Notes under the pieces: model-generated | The model's input: the letters and a program-made list of their open reading frames with translations, nothing else | Database searches by the model: none | What the model was told of the DNA's origin: nothing | Program-made: the position numbers and the translations under genes | DNA from: Urechis unicinctus | Lineage: Eukaryota; Annelida; Polychaeta; Xenopneusta; Urechidae | Length of the DNA stretch: 64,000 nt | Assembly (NCBI GenBank): GCA_034190875.2 | Contig: CM067350.1 | Coordinates: 80,629,423-80,693,422, forward strand | Direction of reading: 5' to 3' | Shown: positions 23,700-35,430 of the stretch, piece after piece | Layout of the letters: each line of letters opens with the position of its first letter | How positions within the stretch are numbered: the first letter of the stretch is position 1

Positions 23700-23815
23700 G
23701 CACGAAGCTGAAATAAATAAAAATGTTGACCTAGCTCATTCATTGTTATCATAATAATGTGAACCACATTTAATATGCTTACAACTGCAGAAAACGTCAA
23801 ATGTTCTAGTGTAGA
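23700..23815. repeat. direct repeat, right copy (with 23014-23130)
   Basis: Starts GCACGAAGCTGAAATAAATA and ends ATGTTCTAGTG. It differs from the left copy at only a few positions, for example CTCATTCATTG against CTAATAGATTG. Confidence 0.85.
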
Positions 23816-24466
23816 CTTCAGTCAATAAAACCGGGGAATGGGGCACACTGTTACTGATAAATGAAATAATACGTTACCATTCTTTTCCCATAGGACATCA
23901 TGACCTATCTGTCAGACCTGCAAAATGACTACTGAAGAAATTGTATTCACACTATGTCCCACCTACAAAGTCTGGACACATAAGCTCATTCAATCAAATT
24001 GCACACTTGACCATTTAAACTCAAATCTGCACCACAGTACTAGACTTTGTTTGAAATTTGGGGATCCGACTTAAGCTGTCACGGAGTACATGTGACCCAA
24101 TTTGTATTACCATCGGACATGTATTGACGGTTTTATAGGCGCTCAAAATGAAACTTATGTTGTCATTCGGACCGATACCACGATTTTTTGACCTGGGGTA
24201 AGGACAAGCGCGGCGCCGATCTCGTTTGGACAGTGCCGTTTTTGGGCCGGTTGGAAGTCTCATGTAAATGACCACTGACAACAAACGATGCAATGATACA
24301 TTTTGTTCTTTTAATATATCGAAGCCATAAAAGTTGTCGATTTTGCCGCTTCAAAAACGGATAACTCTCCGAAACTCGAATAACTTTTAAAATTTCACTC
24401 GGATCCACATAAAGGAGACTCACCTCAACACATCCGTATGATTATCTCTTCCGTGGGACCAAGAAT
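23816..24466. other. no recognisable feature
   Basis: No gene or repeat recognised. Near the right edge the boundary with the inverted interspersed repeat is not sharp. Confidence 0.4.
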
Positions 24467-25065
24467 GAAATGGTACGGTTAATTTAAAGACACCATGTAT
24501 CCAGCTTATTTTCCCATAGACATCTCTCAACGGCATATAGCTTCGGTGTCATGGCAATGATCCGCGTCCTTGGGAGATTTCATATTGCGACTTTGTCAAA
24601 GGTTGGCGAGTCTGAGTACGTCACGTTTTTTTTTTATGTTAGTCGATATGGAATTAACCTGATTTATAAAATCAATTGGACTGTTGTAGTCATTTGCACG
24701 ATTCACAGCCATTTGGCGTGTGTGACAGAAACTGTTGCCATGCTTAAAATACTTTAAATTTTTTTTATGTCATCCCGCTGAAACTATCAACCCTTCTTAT
24801 TGGAACATCCCAATGAACTATTTGACCTGCATTGTTTGGGAAACTCACCTCTTCTCTCCATCCCGTATCTTTTTACAAATACGTACAACATCCTCGCACG
24901 CTAACGAACTTTTCCAAAACAAATGTGGGAAAGAATACAATAAAGTTTTCTCGGGACAGTTACCACGGTGTAGGATGACGGTCGCCTTGTGGGTAAGGAC
25001 AGAAGAGCATTCTCGCGTTGGAGTAGGATGCGATTCGCCAAGGCCGGCTTGACTCCGCATAGCTA
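24467..25065 (-). repeat. interspersed repeat family, inverted partial copy 3
   Basis: This is the reverse complement of the 3' block of copies 1 and 2: AATGGTACGGTTAATTTAAA, TCCTTGGGAGATTTCATATT, then GTCATTTGCACGATTCACAG. It continues beyond into GTAGGATGACGGTCGCC and GGCCGGCTTGACTCCGCATA. The latter corresponds to about 13535 in copy 1, where these two parts are 0.8 kb apart, so this copy has an internal deletion relative to copy 1. Confidence 0.8.
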
Positions 25066-25093
25066 AAGGAGAATATTGTCATTGTGTAGCTTG

Positions 25094-25280
25094 CAGTCTG
25101 TCTGCATGGGAGATTATTGTCATTGTGAAGCAAAGAGTCTGTCTTTCATGGGAGATTATTGTCATTGTGAAGCAAAGAGTCGGTCTGTCATGGGAGATTA
25201 TTGTAATTGTGAAGCAAAGAGTCTGCCTGTCATGGGAGATTATTGTCATTGTGAAGCATGCAGTCGGTCTGTCACGGGAG
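25094..25280. repeat. 42-bp minisatellite, about 4.5 copies
   Basis: Unit starts GGGAGATTATTGTCATTGTG and continues AAGCAAAGAGTCTGTCTGTCAT. The unit length is a multiple of three and gives a peptide repeat with MGDYCHCEAKS; no protein is inferred. Confidence 0.88.
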
Positions 25281-25715
25281 ATGCTCTATGCATGAACCCC
25301 AATGATTATCGTGTCGTGCCACAATGTTTGCACAGACGTACTCAGCTTCCTGAACCAGTGCCGGACACACTTCACAATCAATGCCATATATTCCTGCACA
25401 GCTATCTCAACAACCAACGTTAGCATGGATCACTGTGGGCAATATAACGTCAAGCTAAAAGAATCAACCTGCCAAACCTTCTCACATCTCTTGTGATGAA
25501 TAACTTAATATGAGATTTAGTCAAATTTAATGATTTATAGTTTTATTTGCATTATTTTCTTCACGAGCATATATTATGTAGATCATTTTGCGCAAATATA
25601 CCACGGATCTATGCCAAGCCCTTTATTTATAAAGTTATAGTCAACGTGTATCAATGGTGCTCTGTTACAATACTGCTCTATATTGTTAGACCTCCGCTCA
25701 CGCTAAGAAACTCGT
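25281..25715. other. no recognisable feature
   Basis: Ordinary sequence up to the start of direct repeat R1. Confidence 0.35.
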
Positions 25716-27125
25716 CTTGATTATTGTGTCGGGAGAAGTTTTAACATCGTAATTGGTTATTTCGTGGTGATTTCCTGGCGGATCTCGCAAATTCCGGCAG
25801 GATGGGATATCAAATCTGGGTTTTATGGAGTTATCTGTGCTGATATCATGAGTGGATGGTTGGATATGTTTAAATGCATCAAATGTGTTACAAACCTAAC
25901 CTTTTTCATTGGATGTTCAGACATAGGCTCAGAACAGACCACCATTTATTCCATATTTCTACTGTTCATTGGACTGTGTCCAACATTTCCCATCATGTCG
26001 AACAGCGTGCACTTGTTCCCGTATTTAACCAGATGAATTATGATACGCGTTTCAGAAACACACATTCTTACCCAAAGCCACCTGATCCGATTTCTGGCCA
26101 AAAATGCCGTCGATGAAGAGAAAATTACATATTTGTATGATATAAAACATTGAAATTAATGTCAGCGATTCTAAACTAATGTGTTTTTTCCACTAAATCA
26201 GAATGATCTTTATGCTGCATCATTGGTTTATGCTTGCTCGGTCAGATTCTGGCGTTCCCGCTCATGCCTTGATGATAATAGGCCTCCATACACAATGCGC
26301 CTGAGCAGGAGTGGTCACGTAACAGCTCATCAGGTGTTTGATTTTCGATAGAGTACGTGACACGATGTGCTGTTTTCAAACCGAGCCGGAAGTCGGAAAG
26401 AATCATCCTTGGTATTAACAGCTGGGTTATATTGGTCGAAAAGTCGCCATTTCACGGGTGCGCCTTACTTGCTGTTTTTTCCTCACCTTGTCTCTCTATC
26501 TCTTTCCGCCAGTTTCAATATGGCAAGAATGTCATGTTTACTGCGCAGGTGACGTTTTGTTGCATGAGCCTATGTAAACTTACTTTATACATATGGCTAA
26601 TGATGGTGTGCAATGGAAATATTGGAAAAGTTCAGTGAAGCTAAGAATAAAATGCATTTATGTATAAAGCATTGAGGTTTCTGTATGGGTCAGTTATAAG
26701 GATATAAGGTGCACAATGTGGCCCATTGTTAGAGTTGCGACCTCTGTAAAATCCGCCACTTGACTGGCAGGAAATGATCAACTCCAGGAAGCAATCTTGG
26801 TCGGTAATTACCTGCACACCCCGGTTCGTCTGGCATCTCAGTGAAGAGGACAGTCATAAGATGCATTCATAACAAACAGCGCACCACATGCGGTTCCATT
26901 ATAAGATAGTACTAATTTGTATCCTCCAATTTACATATTAATATATATTCAAGCATAAATGTGCTAAAACATACACATATAAATATACAGTGACAAAGGG
27001 AGGATAAACTTCGGGACCACATACTCTTTCATAGTCTGATAAAGCGCACGACATAACATTACGGCAAGGTCACTTGTTTAATCAAATGACGCAGTAACGT
27101 TTAAAAAAACTTATGACGTCACAAT
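25716..27125 (+). repeat. 1.4-kb direct repeat, copy R1 (with 53171-54612)
   Basis: Collinear similarity with 53171-54612 runs over the full length: CTTGATTATT start, TCAACATTTCCCATCATGTCG-like centre, the block TTATGATACGCGTTTCAGAA, then GCCTGAGCAGGAGTGGTCA, AAACCGAGCCGGAAGTC, GATAAGGTGC-like 3' block and TTAATCAAATG near the end. Short indels separate the copies. No protein motif is visible, so this is a non-coding repeat element or the end of a larger one. Confidence 0.85.
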
Positions 27126-27540
27126 AATATGATTAGAATTACAAAAATAATCTATGGTGTTAAATATTCAGGCAACGACAAGGAATGCCGACATATTATC
27201 TGTCGAGCACATGGTCCACACATTGATGGCTTATATACATGCATCTTCGTATTGCACAGGAATGAAATTCATTATGTTTAGTGTCGAATCTGTACGTTTA
27301 AATTGATCTGCAGCATATATGTAAATGTTTATATGGTTAAGTTTTTGAAATAAAAAGTTGGCAATTTTCTGCAGCAGCCACTCGATTAATCATTCTAATG
27401 ATGCGTGTCTGTAAGATAAACAGCACATTTAAGTCGTTTTGTCCGCGTTGCCTTATCTAGTATTGCAGTAAGAGAAATATGAATATAAAAAGCATTATAC
27501 GAGGTCAACAATGTCTGCTCATTGACTTTATACTTCATAC
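27126..27540. other. no recognisable feature
   Basis: A+T-rich spacer between R1 and a LINE relic. Confidence 0.35.
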
Positions 27541-27870
27541 TATTGATTATTCCCATTTCTTTCACATGGATACTTGTGTGATTTCCTCGTTGACAATTGG
27601 TTCTAATTGTGCTTCATTATCATAGTGGATAAATATAATAGTTTGTGAAACTCGCGCTGCATTAGAAAGATCATTTAGAACCAATCAACAAAGTAACGGG
27701 TCGATAATCGCACCATGAGGTGCACGACAGGTAACGTGCATCTCATCAGATTTAATATCTTTGTTTTCAACAAATTGCTTACAACCAGCTATGTATTTCT
27801 CCCCTACATCCACAGAGTATTCATGAAGGTACTTCGCGAGTGACTGTATGAAGTAGTTTGGATCAATCAA
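27541..27870 (-). pseudogene. LINE reverse transcriptase relic
   Basis: Minus-strand reading gives YIAGCKQFVENKDIKSDEMH then VTCRAPHGAIIDPLLC, a decayed version of the non-LTR RT motif normally reading CGVPQGSILGPLLF. After a stop LVLNDLSNA follows, and then a degraded block in place of the FADDT catalytic motif, then IVNEEITQVS. The catalytic aspartates are gone. This differs from the LINE at the window start. No ends are visible. Confidence 0.65.
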
Positions 27871-27893
27871 TAAAGATTCCCTGAAAACGTTCT

Positions 27894-28274
27894 TTAAAGC
27901 CTTTGTGGTTCTATTTCGTAGTACGAAACCATGTCGGTAGAGTTAGCAGCTCGATTTTTTTTTGCCCGGATGTTTGGTCGCCCTCGTGTAAATTCGTGAG
28001 TACATCCAGCTACTGAACAAAGGAGACGATTTCTCTTAGTGATTTTAAAAGCTCTAATTCTGCCGCAAACGTGAACAAAAAGTACATATGAGGACATATA
28101 GCCGCCAGTTTTTGTGATAATGGCATCAGTATAAGGGATTTTAACTGGAACAAGATTAGCCAGGGATGGGATTTCAACATGGGTAATGTCAGACGAGGAA
28201 ATGGAGATATCATCTGATAACACAGGAGATATGTAGGAGTGTCTTCTTTTAATTGAAACTGTTTGAAGGTACAA
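27894..28274 (-). CDS. unrecognised 126-codon open frame
   Basis: The frame carries a possible C/H cluster (CSVAGCTHEF, preceded by basic RKN-type residues) and a basic tail (GRPNIRAKKNR). It lies just upstream of the LINE RT relic on the same strand and might be its 5' part or an unrelated relic. I do not recognise it. A competing frame on the same strand is open for 91 codons, which lowers confidence. Confidence 0.25.
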   Translation of the reverse strand: MYLQTVSIKRRHSYISPVLSDDISISSSDITHVEIPSLANLVPVKIPYTDAIITKTGGYMSSYVLFVHVCGRIRAFKITKRNRLLCSVAGCTHEFTRGRPNIRAKKNRAANSTDMVSYYEIEPQRL

Positions 28275-28880
28275 TCCATCATCAATAACTAACTTTGTTT
28301 TGATAGGGCTTCGTCAACAATGGGTCATATTCAGCATTAACCCAAATGTTTCAATATTTAACAAAAAACATACAAGCAAAAGGATGGAGTGCTTAATGTG
28401 CACAAGCATTAGCCTAAGAATGCATCCGATGTCCTTGTGTTGTTGTCTATTGGATCTGCATCCTATTAACAGCCTGTCCCAGTAAATTGGAATTTCATCA
28501 TCACGCTTCATCCGGATATTATATCACCTAGAATATTTCTCTTAAGCGCCCACATAAGACATCACAGCTCATGCTGGCCTGCGAAGAGAGCAATCATAAG
28601 ATGCATTAATCACCCGAGCGCACCAAACAGCTCCAAGAGGCCATTATTATAGCAATTACTGGTGGATGATATGTCTTCAATTAGCAAGCCAGCCATAAAT
28701 CGTTAACATTGCCCGATTAAGGCACTACAAACTATATGACGCATAGAATAAGCGGAAAAGCCCCATGCGGTCAGTAGTATATATATGTACCCCTACTTAC
28801 CTCGTTTTTGACGTCGAACGATGGACGAAGTCGATTGCGCAATATATTTTTCGCTGACGATCGCTTCCGGATTCGGTGCG
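28275..28880. other. no gene; faint similarity to R1/R2 end
   Basis: Around 28580-28640 the words AATCATAAGATGCATT and GCGCACCA recall a segment of R1 (about 26860-26900) and R2 (about 54320-54365), suggesting a third, much-diverged piece of that repeat. Confidence 0.35.
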
Positions 28881-29611
28881 ATATTTTGATGACATCATTC
28901 TATTTTTGGAAAGTGATTTCACCATCTGTTCCGTCCTTGAAATCTTTGCGACCTTGGTTTTGCGACCTCATGGAGGGGCGCTATTTTGGATGAGGTCATT
29001 TTTGGCAGTTTTATTGAGAAGGAGTTTGTAAATGGGTATTAAAAGTCAATTAGCGGTAATGGTGTTGAAAGAGAAGTGAAGGATAGCGTTAATGTTAGTG
29101 GAGTATTCACCGTCTGTTCAGATATGAAGACGGTGTTTACGAGGTGATTTGTTGCTATTAACTTCCTTTATCCCATGACATGTGGTGATATATTGAATTG
29201 GTGACCTTAGCAGGCTCGCGCAATGTACGGTATTCGAGTGAGTTCATTTGGGGCTATGTCCTTAGGAAGGTTGTTGACCTTCGATCTGATGTGATGAATG
29301 GGCGGTATTTGGGTGAGGTCATTTTCGATAGTTTTATTGAGGAGATTGTAAATGGCTATTAAAAGTCAATTTTCGTCAGATATGTCGGTCGATTGAAGTT
29401 TTCACGTGAATGAATCTTACTAGCATATGAGTCTTACATAGGAGGGAAAAATGACAGATGTCTTTAAGTGTGTTCTAACTCTCATTGAGAATATAACGAC
29501 AGATGGATTAAAAGTTGACCATTGGATATTTCTCAAAATGGGGGTGGAGTTATGAGTTACAAATAGCGGATGGTAACTTTACTTCCAAATAGTTTTCATC
29601 TATATTTTGTT

Positions 29612-30088
29612 ATAATGGAGCACATTTACGCCAATCATTATTTAACATCGGACCCGACAAAATCAAAATTTTACAAATCCAACTATTCTAGTTTAGTGGA
29701 ACAAACAGTGGAAAATCCCGATTTGGAGGAACGTTTTGGCTATCATAAAATCATTTGTTATAAGCGTTTTGACGATATAGTTGGCGTTACAGGATCGTAT
29801 CCTGGATATGACTCGGCCCCCACCAAGTGGGTGAAAGTTATTACAAAGGGCGGGTCCCTCGTAACGGCTTATCCCGTACTGTGAGTATTTGCTTAAAGCA
29901 CGCTATATCATAGTATAGATTCGTTGACTTTTTTGTATCTGTTGTAAGTCTATATTTCTTTGTTTGCAGGGAACCCAAACATCTTTTACAAGAGAAACGT
30001 GAGTACCGCAAATGTTTAAGATTCTCTGGAATTTTATTTGGTTTATTCTTAGAGAATAAAATATATTTTGTTTTTGTTTGTAGGATGA
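29612..30088 (+). CDS. small spliced gene upstream of the polymerase, 100 aa, function unknown
   Basis: Three exons fit together: 29612-29880, a 29-base exon 29970-29998 and a last exon from 30084 with the stop at 30086-30088. All junctions are consensus (GT GAGT donors; TTTGTTTGCAG and TTTTGTTTGTAG acceptors), and the frame stays open across them, giving a complete protein that starts MEHIYANHYLTSDPTK. The middle is charged and aromatic (EERFGYHKIICYKRF), followed by VTGSYPGYDSAPTKWV. No family is recognised and no signal peptide or membrane segment is present. It lies about 0.6 kb before the polymerase in the same orientation, so I take it as a cargo or accessory gene of element B. It shows no lesion, unlike its neighbours. 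Confidence 0.6.
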
Positions 30089-30116
30089 AGATAGAAGAAA
30101 ATTTTTTTTTAAAAAT

Positions 30117-30118
30117 AA

Positions 30119-30200
<82 letters not shown>
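30117..30200. repeat. (TA)n microsatellite
   Basis: About 80 bases of nearly pure (TA)n following an A/T-rich 3' end of the small spliced gene. Confidence 0.97.
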
Positions 30201-30204
<4 letters not shown>

Positions 30205-30670
30205 GTTATACTGGTGTGTTTGTGTTATTAATCGGACTCGATGAATCTGTGGTATAATTACACAAGCTGGTAATGTGATTTACCGATCGTTGAATTCACG
30301 ATGCGCATCTATCTTAATTAAATAACGACACATGTCAAACGATTTGATAAATTAGTCATTGTGAGTTGCCCCCCCTTAGCGCTAAAATTACTCAAGCGTA
30401 TATCATTGTCAACCCTGCTGTCAGTCGATTTCGCATTCACCTCAGATATTGTGGTGACATCATTCTATTTTTGGAAAGTGATTTCATCATCTGCTCGAAT
30501 ATTTTTCGTCCTTGAAATCTTTGCGACCTTGGTTTTGCGACCTCATGTCAATACATTGAGCTGGGCACTATTTGGATGAGGTCATTCTATTTTTGGAAAG
30601 TGATTTCACAATTTTCGTCGGATATGTCGTCATAGTTTGCTGAGCTAAGCTAAGTGATGGGATAGAGGGT

Positions 30671-30680
30671 GTATATAAAA
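30671..30680 (+). promoter_or_regulatory. TATA box upstream of element B polymerase
   Basis: GTATATAAAACG lies 37-46 bases before the ATG at 30717, a usual distance for a TATA-driven gene with a short leader. Two further ATGs (30669 frame) precede it, so the 30717 start is the one consistent with this box. Confidence 0.55.
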
Positions 30681-30716
30681 CGGGAGAGTGTCTCAGTTCT
30701 GCGTTCAGTTATAACC

Positions 30717-33700
30717 ATGGCTGAGAAGAGACAGCTAGAAGCTTTCAATGATGTGTGCAAACGCAGCAGACCGATGAGCGATGCGGACTTGTTTGTTCGA
30801 AAAGCGGACTTTATTTATAGAATTACCAGAACAAATCGAGATGGAAAGCAGTATTTTACACACTTATGCAATTGAACAGGCCAATGCAGCCCTGAATTTG
30901 TTAAACAACGCTCAACACAGCCCCCCCGACACAAACTGGAAATGGCGCTACAGTCGACAACGCTAAGGGTAGGTCTATTAAAGGATAGGTCTATTACCGG
31001 TAGAATTGAGGAATGACGTAATGGAAAGCTTTATGACTTTGGGTGATATTTATATTGACAGATTATCGATGATTATGTCGACAGAAGCTGTGTTGGCTGC
31101 GAATGAACCAGCTATACGGACTCATACGCGATTTGGAAGCCTGCAAACTGTTTACAATTATAGTTTATCAGAAGATGTGCCCAACCTCAAACAGTATATA
31201 TTTGAGGAATGCGATTCAGCCTTTAAAATCAACGGGAGTTATGGATTCTTATCACGTCACAAAGAATCAGATGAATTGCGGTACTTTCATTTGTCCGTCA
31301 ATAACCATCGTATGCTACCAACCCCTCTAGTCGTACGGAATGCAGATGATTTTGAGAGGGCTATAGATGCAATAACACAAACAGACATTTTAACCTACGC
31401 CCAGAACCAACGACCGGATTTGAAATGGAGTGTAGAGGAAGTGACTAATTTGACCATCTTTGTGAACCCAATCGAAGATCACGTGATCGGCTACCCACCA
31501 CCTGTTATACCGGAACACCTGAAAACAAACAGAGCCATCAACTTGTTAGACCGAAAGAAAACCACGGGTAAACCGTATCAAGACCGATTTTGCTTTTTCA
31601 GGGCACTGGCCTTACACAGAGGAGCGAAGATCAGGAGTCTAGAGAACGCTGAAAAAACATTGTTAAAGACTGCTTACCCCAAACAAAAGAAAAAAACATT
31701 TGCGGGTGTACCTCTTGAAGACGTCAAAAGACTAGCAAAACAATTCGAAGTGAATATCACCGTGTATACGCTAGACGAGAATCAAGTAAGTGTGTCTTGT
31801 AGTGATTAAACAGAAGTAACAACATAAACGATGTAATCATTTGATATCGAAATGGAAATATGAGATGTGATCGTTTTGTTATATGTGTTTCAGGTAGCTA
31901 CTTTGGTCAAGCGAACGCGTACAAAATTCGCCTCGACCTTGAAATTGAACGTGCACGAAAATCACTTTAGTTACATAAAAAACTTTGACCTTTATAGCAA
32001 ATCATATATTTGTGGTACCTGTCAGAAGCTGTGGAAAAGTAAGAAAAAACTACATCGCCACGAAAACAAATGTACTGTGGAAATGAAATACAAGTACCCA
32101 GGCGGTGTTTTTCATCTACCACCCTATATCTTTGAAGCGTTACGGGACGAAGGAATCGAAATAGAAGACGGTATTTACCCTTACAGAGCCACCTATGATT
32201 TTGAAAGTTATTTTGGAGAAGACAACCTCCCCGCCAACACCCAAAGTCACCTGGGACCAAAAACACGTACCGTTATCAGTGAGTGTATGCAGCAATGTAC
32301 CTGATTATACAGAACCAAAATGCTTTGTAACGGAAGGAAACGCACAAACATTGATTGACAGGATGATGATGTATATAGAGGAGATATCAAACGCTGCCTA
32401 TCTACTGATGCTTGCTCAATACGAAGCTGCCCTAACCCAGTTACAAGAGAAAATCAATGAAGCGTATCAACGGGACCCGGTCGTCAAGGGAGAACATCCA
32501 TTGCAGAAATTACAGAACAAATTCGACAACTATTTACATGTATTACCGTTAGTCGGATTCAACTCATCGAATTATGACCTCAACGTTGTGAAAATACCGT
32601 TGACAACTTACCTGCAAGAACATTCATTGATCAAGTATACCGTCAAACGTAATAACTCATTCATGTGCATTGAAACGGACCATGTACGGTTTTTGGATAT
32701 CACCAACTTTATTGCACCTGGATATACATACGACAAATACCTACGAGCCTTTCAATGCGAACAGAAAAAGGGATATTTCCCGTATGAATGGGTGACACTC
32801 GATCGTTTGAACCACACAGAATTACCACCCCATGCAGCTTTTTACAGTGCGTTAAAACAAGAAAACATTACAGCTGACCAATACGCTGCATGTCAAGATG
32901 CGTGGGAAGCAGGTCATATGCAGACTTTTATAGACTTTTTGATATATTACAACAATTTAGATGTCGAACCGTTTCTGGAAGCCATAGAGAAACAGAGTAG
33001 TTTTTACAGTGAGAGAGGTATAGATATGTTGAAGGATGGAATATCAGTGCCCGGATTAACCATGCGATATTTATTTCAAGACTTGGAAGATTATTTTTTA
33101 AGAACAACGACATCTATTGGTTGATTAAAAATGAAATAGTGGGCGGACCCTCAATCATCTTTCATCGTTACCACGAAAAAGGAAAAACTTACATCAGGCG
33201 TGAACAGAACGGAAATGAAGCGAAGTTGTGTGAAGGAATCGTAGGTTATGATGCGAATGCCTTGTATCTGTGGGCTTTGTGTCAAGCCATGCCAGCCAAC
33301 TTTCCGACCCGACGTCACGCGCCTGAGTTTAAACCAATTCAGACCCGAAAACGTGGTGTAGCGGATGAATGGTTGGCTTGGATAGCACACAGGTCACAAA
33401 ATCAAATACAACATCGTCTAAACAGAGGGGAAAAACGAATTGGCGCCCGGCAATTACCCGTAGACGGTTGGTGCAAAGAAACGCAAACAGTATATCAGTT
33501 TCACGGATGTGTATGGCATGGCTGTCCGTGTCTGAAATTGACCCATAGCCCCATCAGTGGAAAACTAATGAGTGATTTATATACCGAAACAGAAAGAAAT
33601 ACCCAGTATTTGAGAGGATTAGGTTATGATGTCGTAGCTGTGTGGGAATGTGAATGGACGAAAAAACGAAAAACAGACCCTCAGATCAAAGCGTTCACGT

Positions 33701-35307
33701 ACAGTCGCCCTCAACCACCACGAACCGGTTTGACGGAAAAACAGCTCATAGCCAATATACGTGACGGAACCTTTTTTGGAATGGCTGAAGTAGATATACA
33801 CGTACCAGAAACCCTTAAAGACTATTTTAGTGAAATGACCCCAATATTCAAAAACACTTAACTGACCCGAGATGAAATCGGACCCTTTATGCGAGACTAT
33901 GGTGAACAACGGGACATTATGAAAGTAAGTACACAAGGTGACAAGGGGCGTGGGATCATAATGTATTTTGTTGCGATCACTATGATGTCATAACGATTTT
34001 TATTATTTATTTTCAAATAGACGGAATGGCGGACGTTGATAGGGAGCTACAAAGGTGTGAAAATATTGCTTGCTAGCCCACTTCTGAAATGGTACTTGGA
34101 ACATGGCCTGGTGATCACAAAGATATACCAAACACTGGAGTATGAACCCACAGCCTGTTTCAAACGATTTGCCGAGACCGTATCAGACGCCAGGTATGTA
34201 CGAATATATATATGATATACTCTTATAGTTATATATGATATACTCTTTCAAGCGTTGAATTTTATTTTTGATAATGTTCTTGTTTGTGTGTAGACGTGGG
34301 GGTGATGTCGACCCGAGTCAGACCGTTATAGCAGAAACTTTTAAGCTACTTGGAAATTCGGCCTATGGTAAATATACTAAAATGTATTATTGTAAAATAT
34401 ATTGATTTAATTGTTACTTTCAAATTTATTTCAAATTTATGATTTAAAAAAAAAAAAAAATACCCGTCAAGTGCTGTTGATTTATATTAATTTGTCTATG
34501 TTTGTAGGTAAATGCATCACGGATAAAACTAAACACCGTGATGTCAGATACGCCGACTACCGAGAGGGTCAGAAATTGATCAACGACAAAAGATTCAGAG
34601 CCTTGAACGAATTAACCCCCAACCTATTTGAAATCGACATGGCCAAAACCACCATTAATCTCAACTTACCCCAACAAATAGGCTATTTTGTTTATCAATA
34701 CGCCAAATTAAGATTGCTGGAATTTTACTATGATTTTATTGACAAGTATGTCGCGAGATCTGATTTTGCCTATGTACAGATGGACACTGATAGTAGTTAT
34801 ATCGCTCTTAGTAGTAGTCATCTAACAGATGTCATCAAACCCAACATGAAAGAACAATTTTACCGAGAATACCCTCAGTGGTTGCCAGCTGTAGCGTGTG
34901 ATGATCACAACAACGACTTTATACAGTGTAAAACGAACGGAACCCCGTGGGTACCTCAACCGTGCTGTGTGACCCGCCAAAAATATGATAAACGTACCCG
35001 GGGGTTATTTAAAGAGGAGTGGAGTGGAGATGGTTTTATCGGACTGTGCAGTAAAACCTATTTCTGTTATGGAACTACGGATAAAACCTCGTGTAAAGGA
35101 CTCAATAAGCGTCAAAACGACCTGAACAAGGAGAAATATATGAATGTGCTGAGAGAACAAAAATCGGGTCGCGGTGTGAACCGTGGCTTTCGCGTTAACA
35201 ATAACACAATGTATTCGCATACGCAAATTAGAGATGGATTAAGTTATTTTTACCCCAAGAGAATTGTGAATGCAGACGGTGTAAGCACTAAACCTTTAGA
35301 TGTGTGA
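30717..35307 (+). pseudogene. POLB: protein-primed-type DNA polymerase B, intron-containing, disabled
   Basis: This is the element's replicase. N-terminal part: MAEKRQLEAF start, frame break at 30870-31010, then a clean 268-codon frame with CFFRALALHRG, a motif at a cysteine-peptidase-like N-terminal domain of Polinton polymerases. After intron 1 (31786-31893) comes a CGTCQ...HRHENKC zinc finger, then ATYDFESYF (exonuclease DxE), VGFNSSNYDLN (exonuclease II), a motif A region GYDANALYLW, a Vsr-like nuclease insert (GARQLPVDGWC, FHGCVWHGC, VVAVWECEW), motif B LLGNSAYG|K split by an intron, and motif C YVQMDTDSSYIA. Further introns: 33925-34020, 34194-34293, 34368-34507. Lesions: frameshifts near 32240 and 33095, TAA at 33859-33861. 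The catalytic motifs are intact. Stop at 35305; AATAAA at 35351. Confidence 0.9.
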
Positions 35308-35430
35308 TACATTAATATGCTATTTAAGAAATTGATATGTGTTATTATGTAATAAATTGAAGTGAAGGTGTTATGTAATCGATGGATGTGCGCTCTGTAA
35401 GAAATTGATGTTTAAAGGCTGTGAGAGAAA
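35308..35430. terminator. convergent 3' region between polymerase and protease
   Basis: Only about 120 bases separate the polymerase stop from the protease stop on the opposite strand. AATAAA sites at 35351 and 35436 are placed for polyadenylation of the plus-strand transcript; the second lies inside the 3' end of the opposing protease gene, so the two transcripts would overlap. No clear signal for the minus-strand transcript is seen. Confidence 0.45.

Larger units (their letters stand above)
28881..30640. repeat. short direct repeats in the left flank of element B
   Basis: The phrase TCTATTTTTGGAAAGTGATTT followed by CCTTGAAATCTTTGCGACC occurs at 28900-28975 and 30465-30545. The first half recurs at 30586-30610. 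A second pair, GTAAATGG(G/C)TATTAAAAGTCAATT with GAGGTCATTTT upstream, occurs at about 28994-29055 and 29313-29372. ATTTTCGTC(A/G)GATATGTC is at 29371 and 30611. This repetitive non-coding zone flanks the small spliced gene. The repeats could be terminal or subterminal sequence of element B. Confidence 0.6.
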
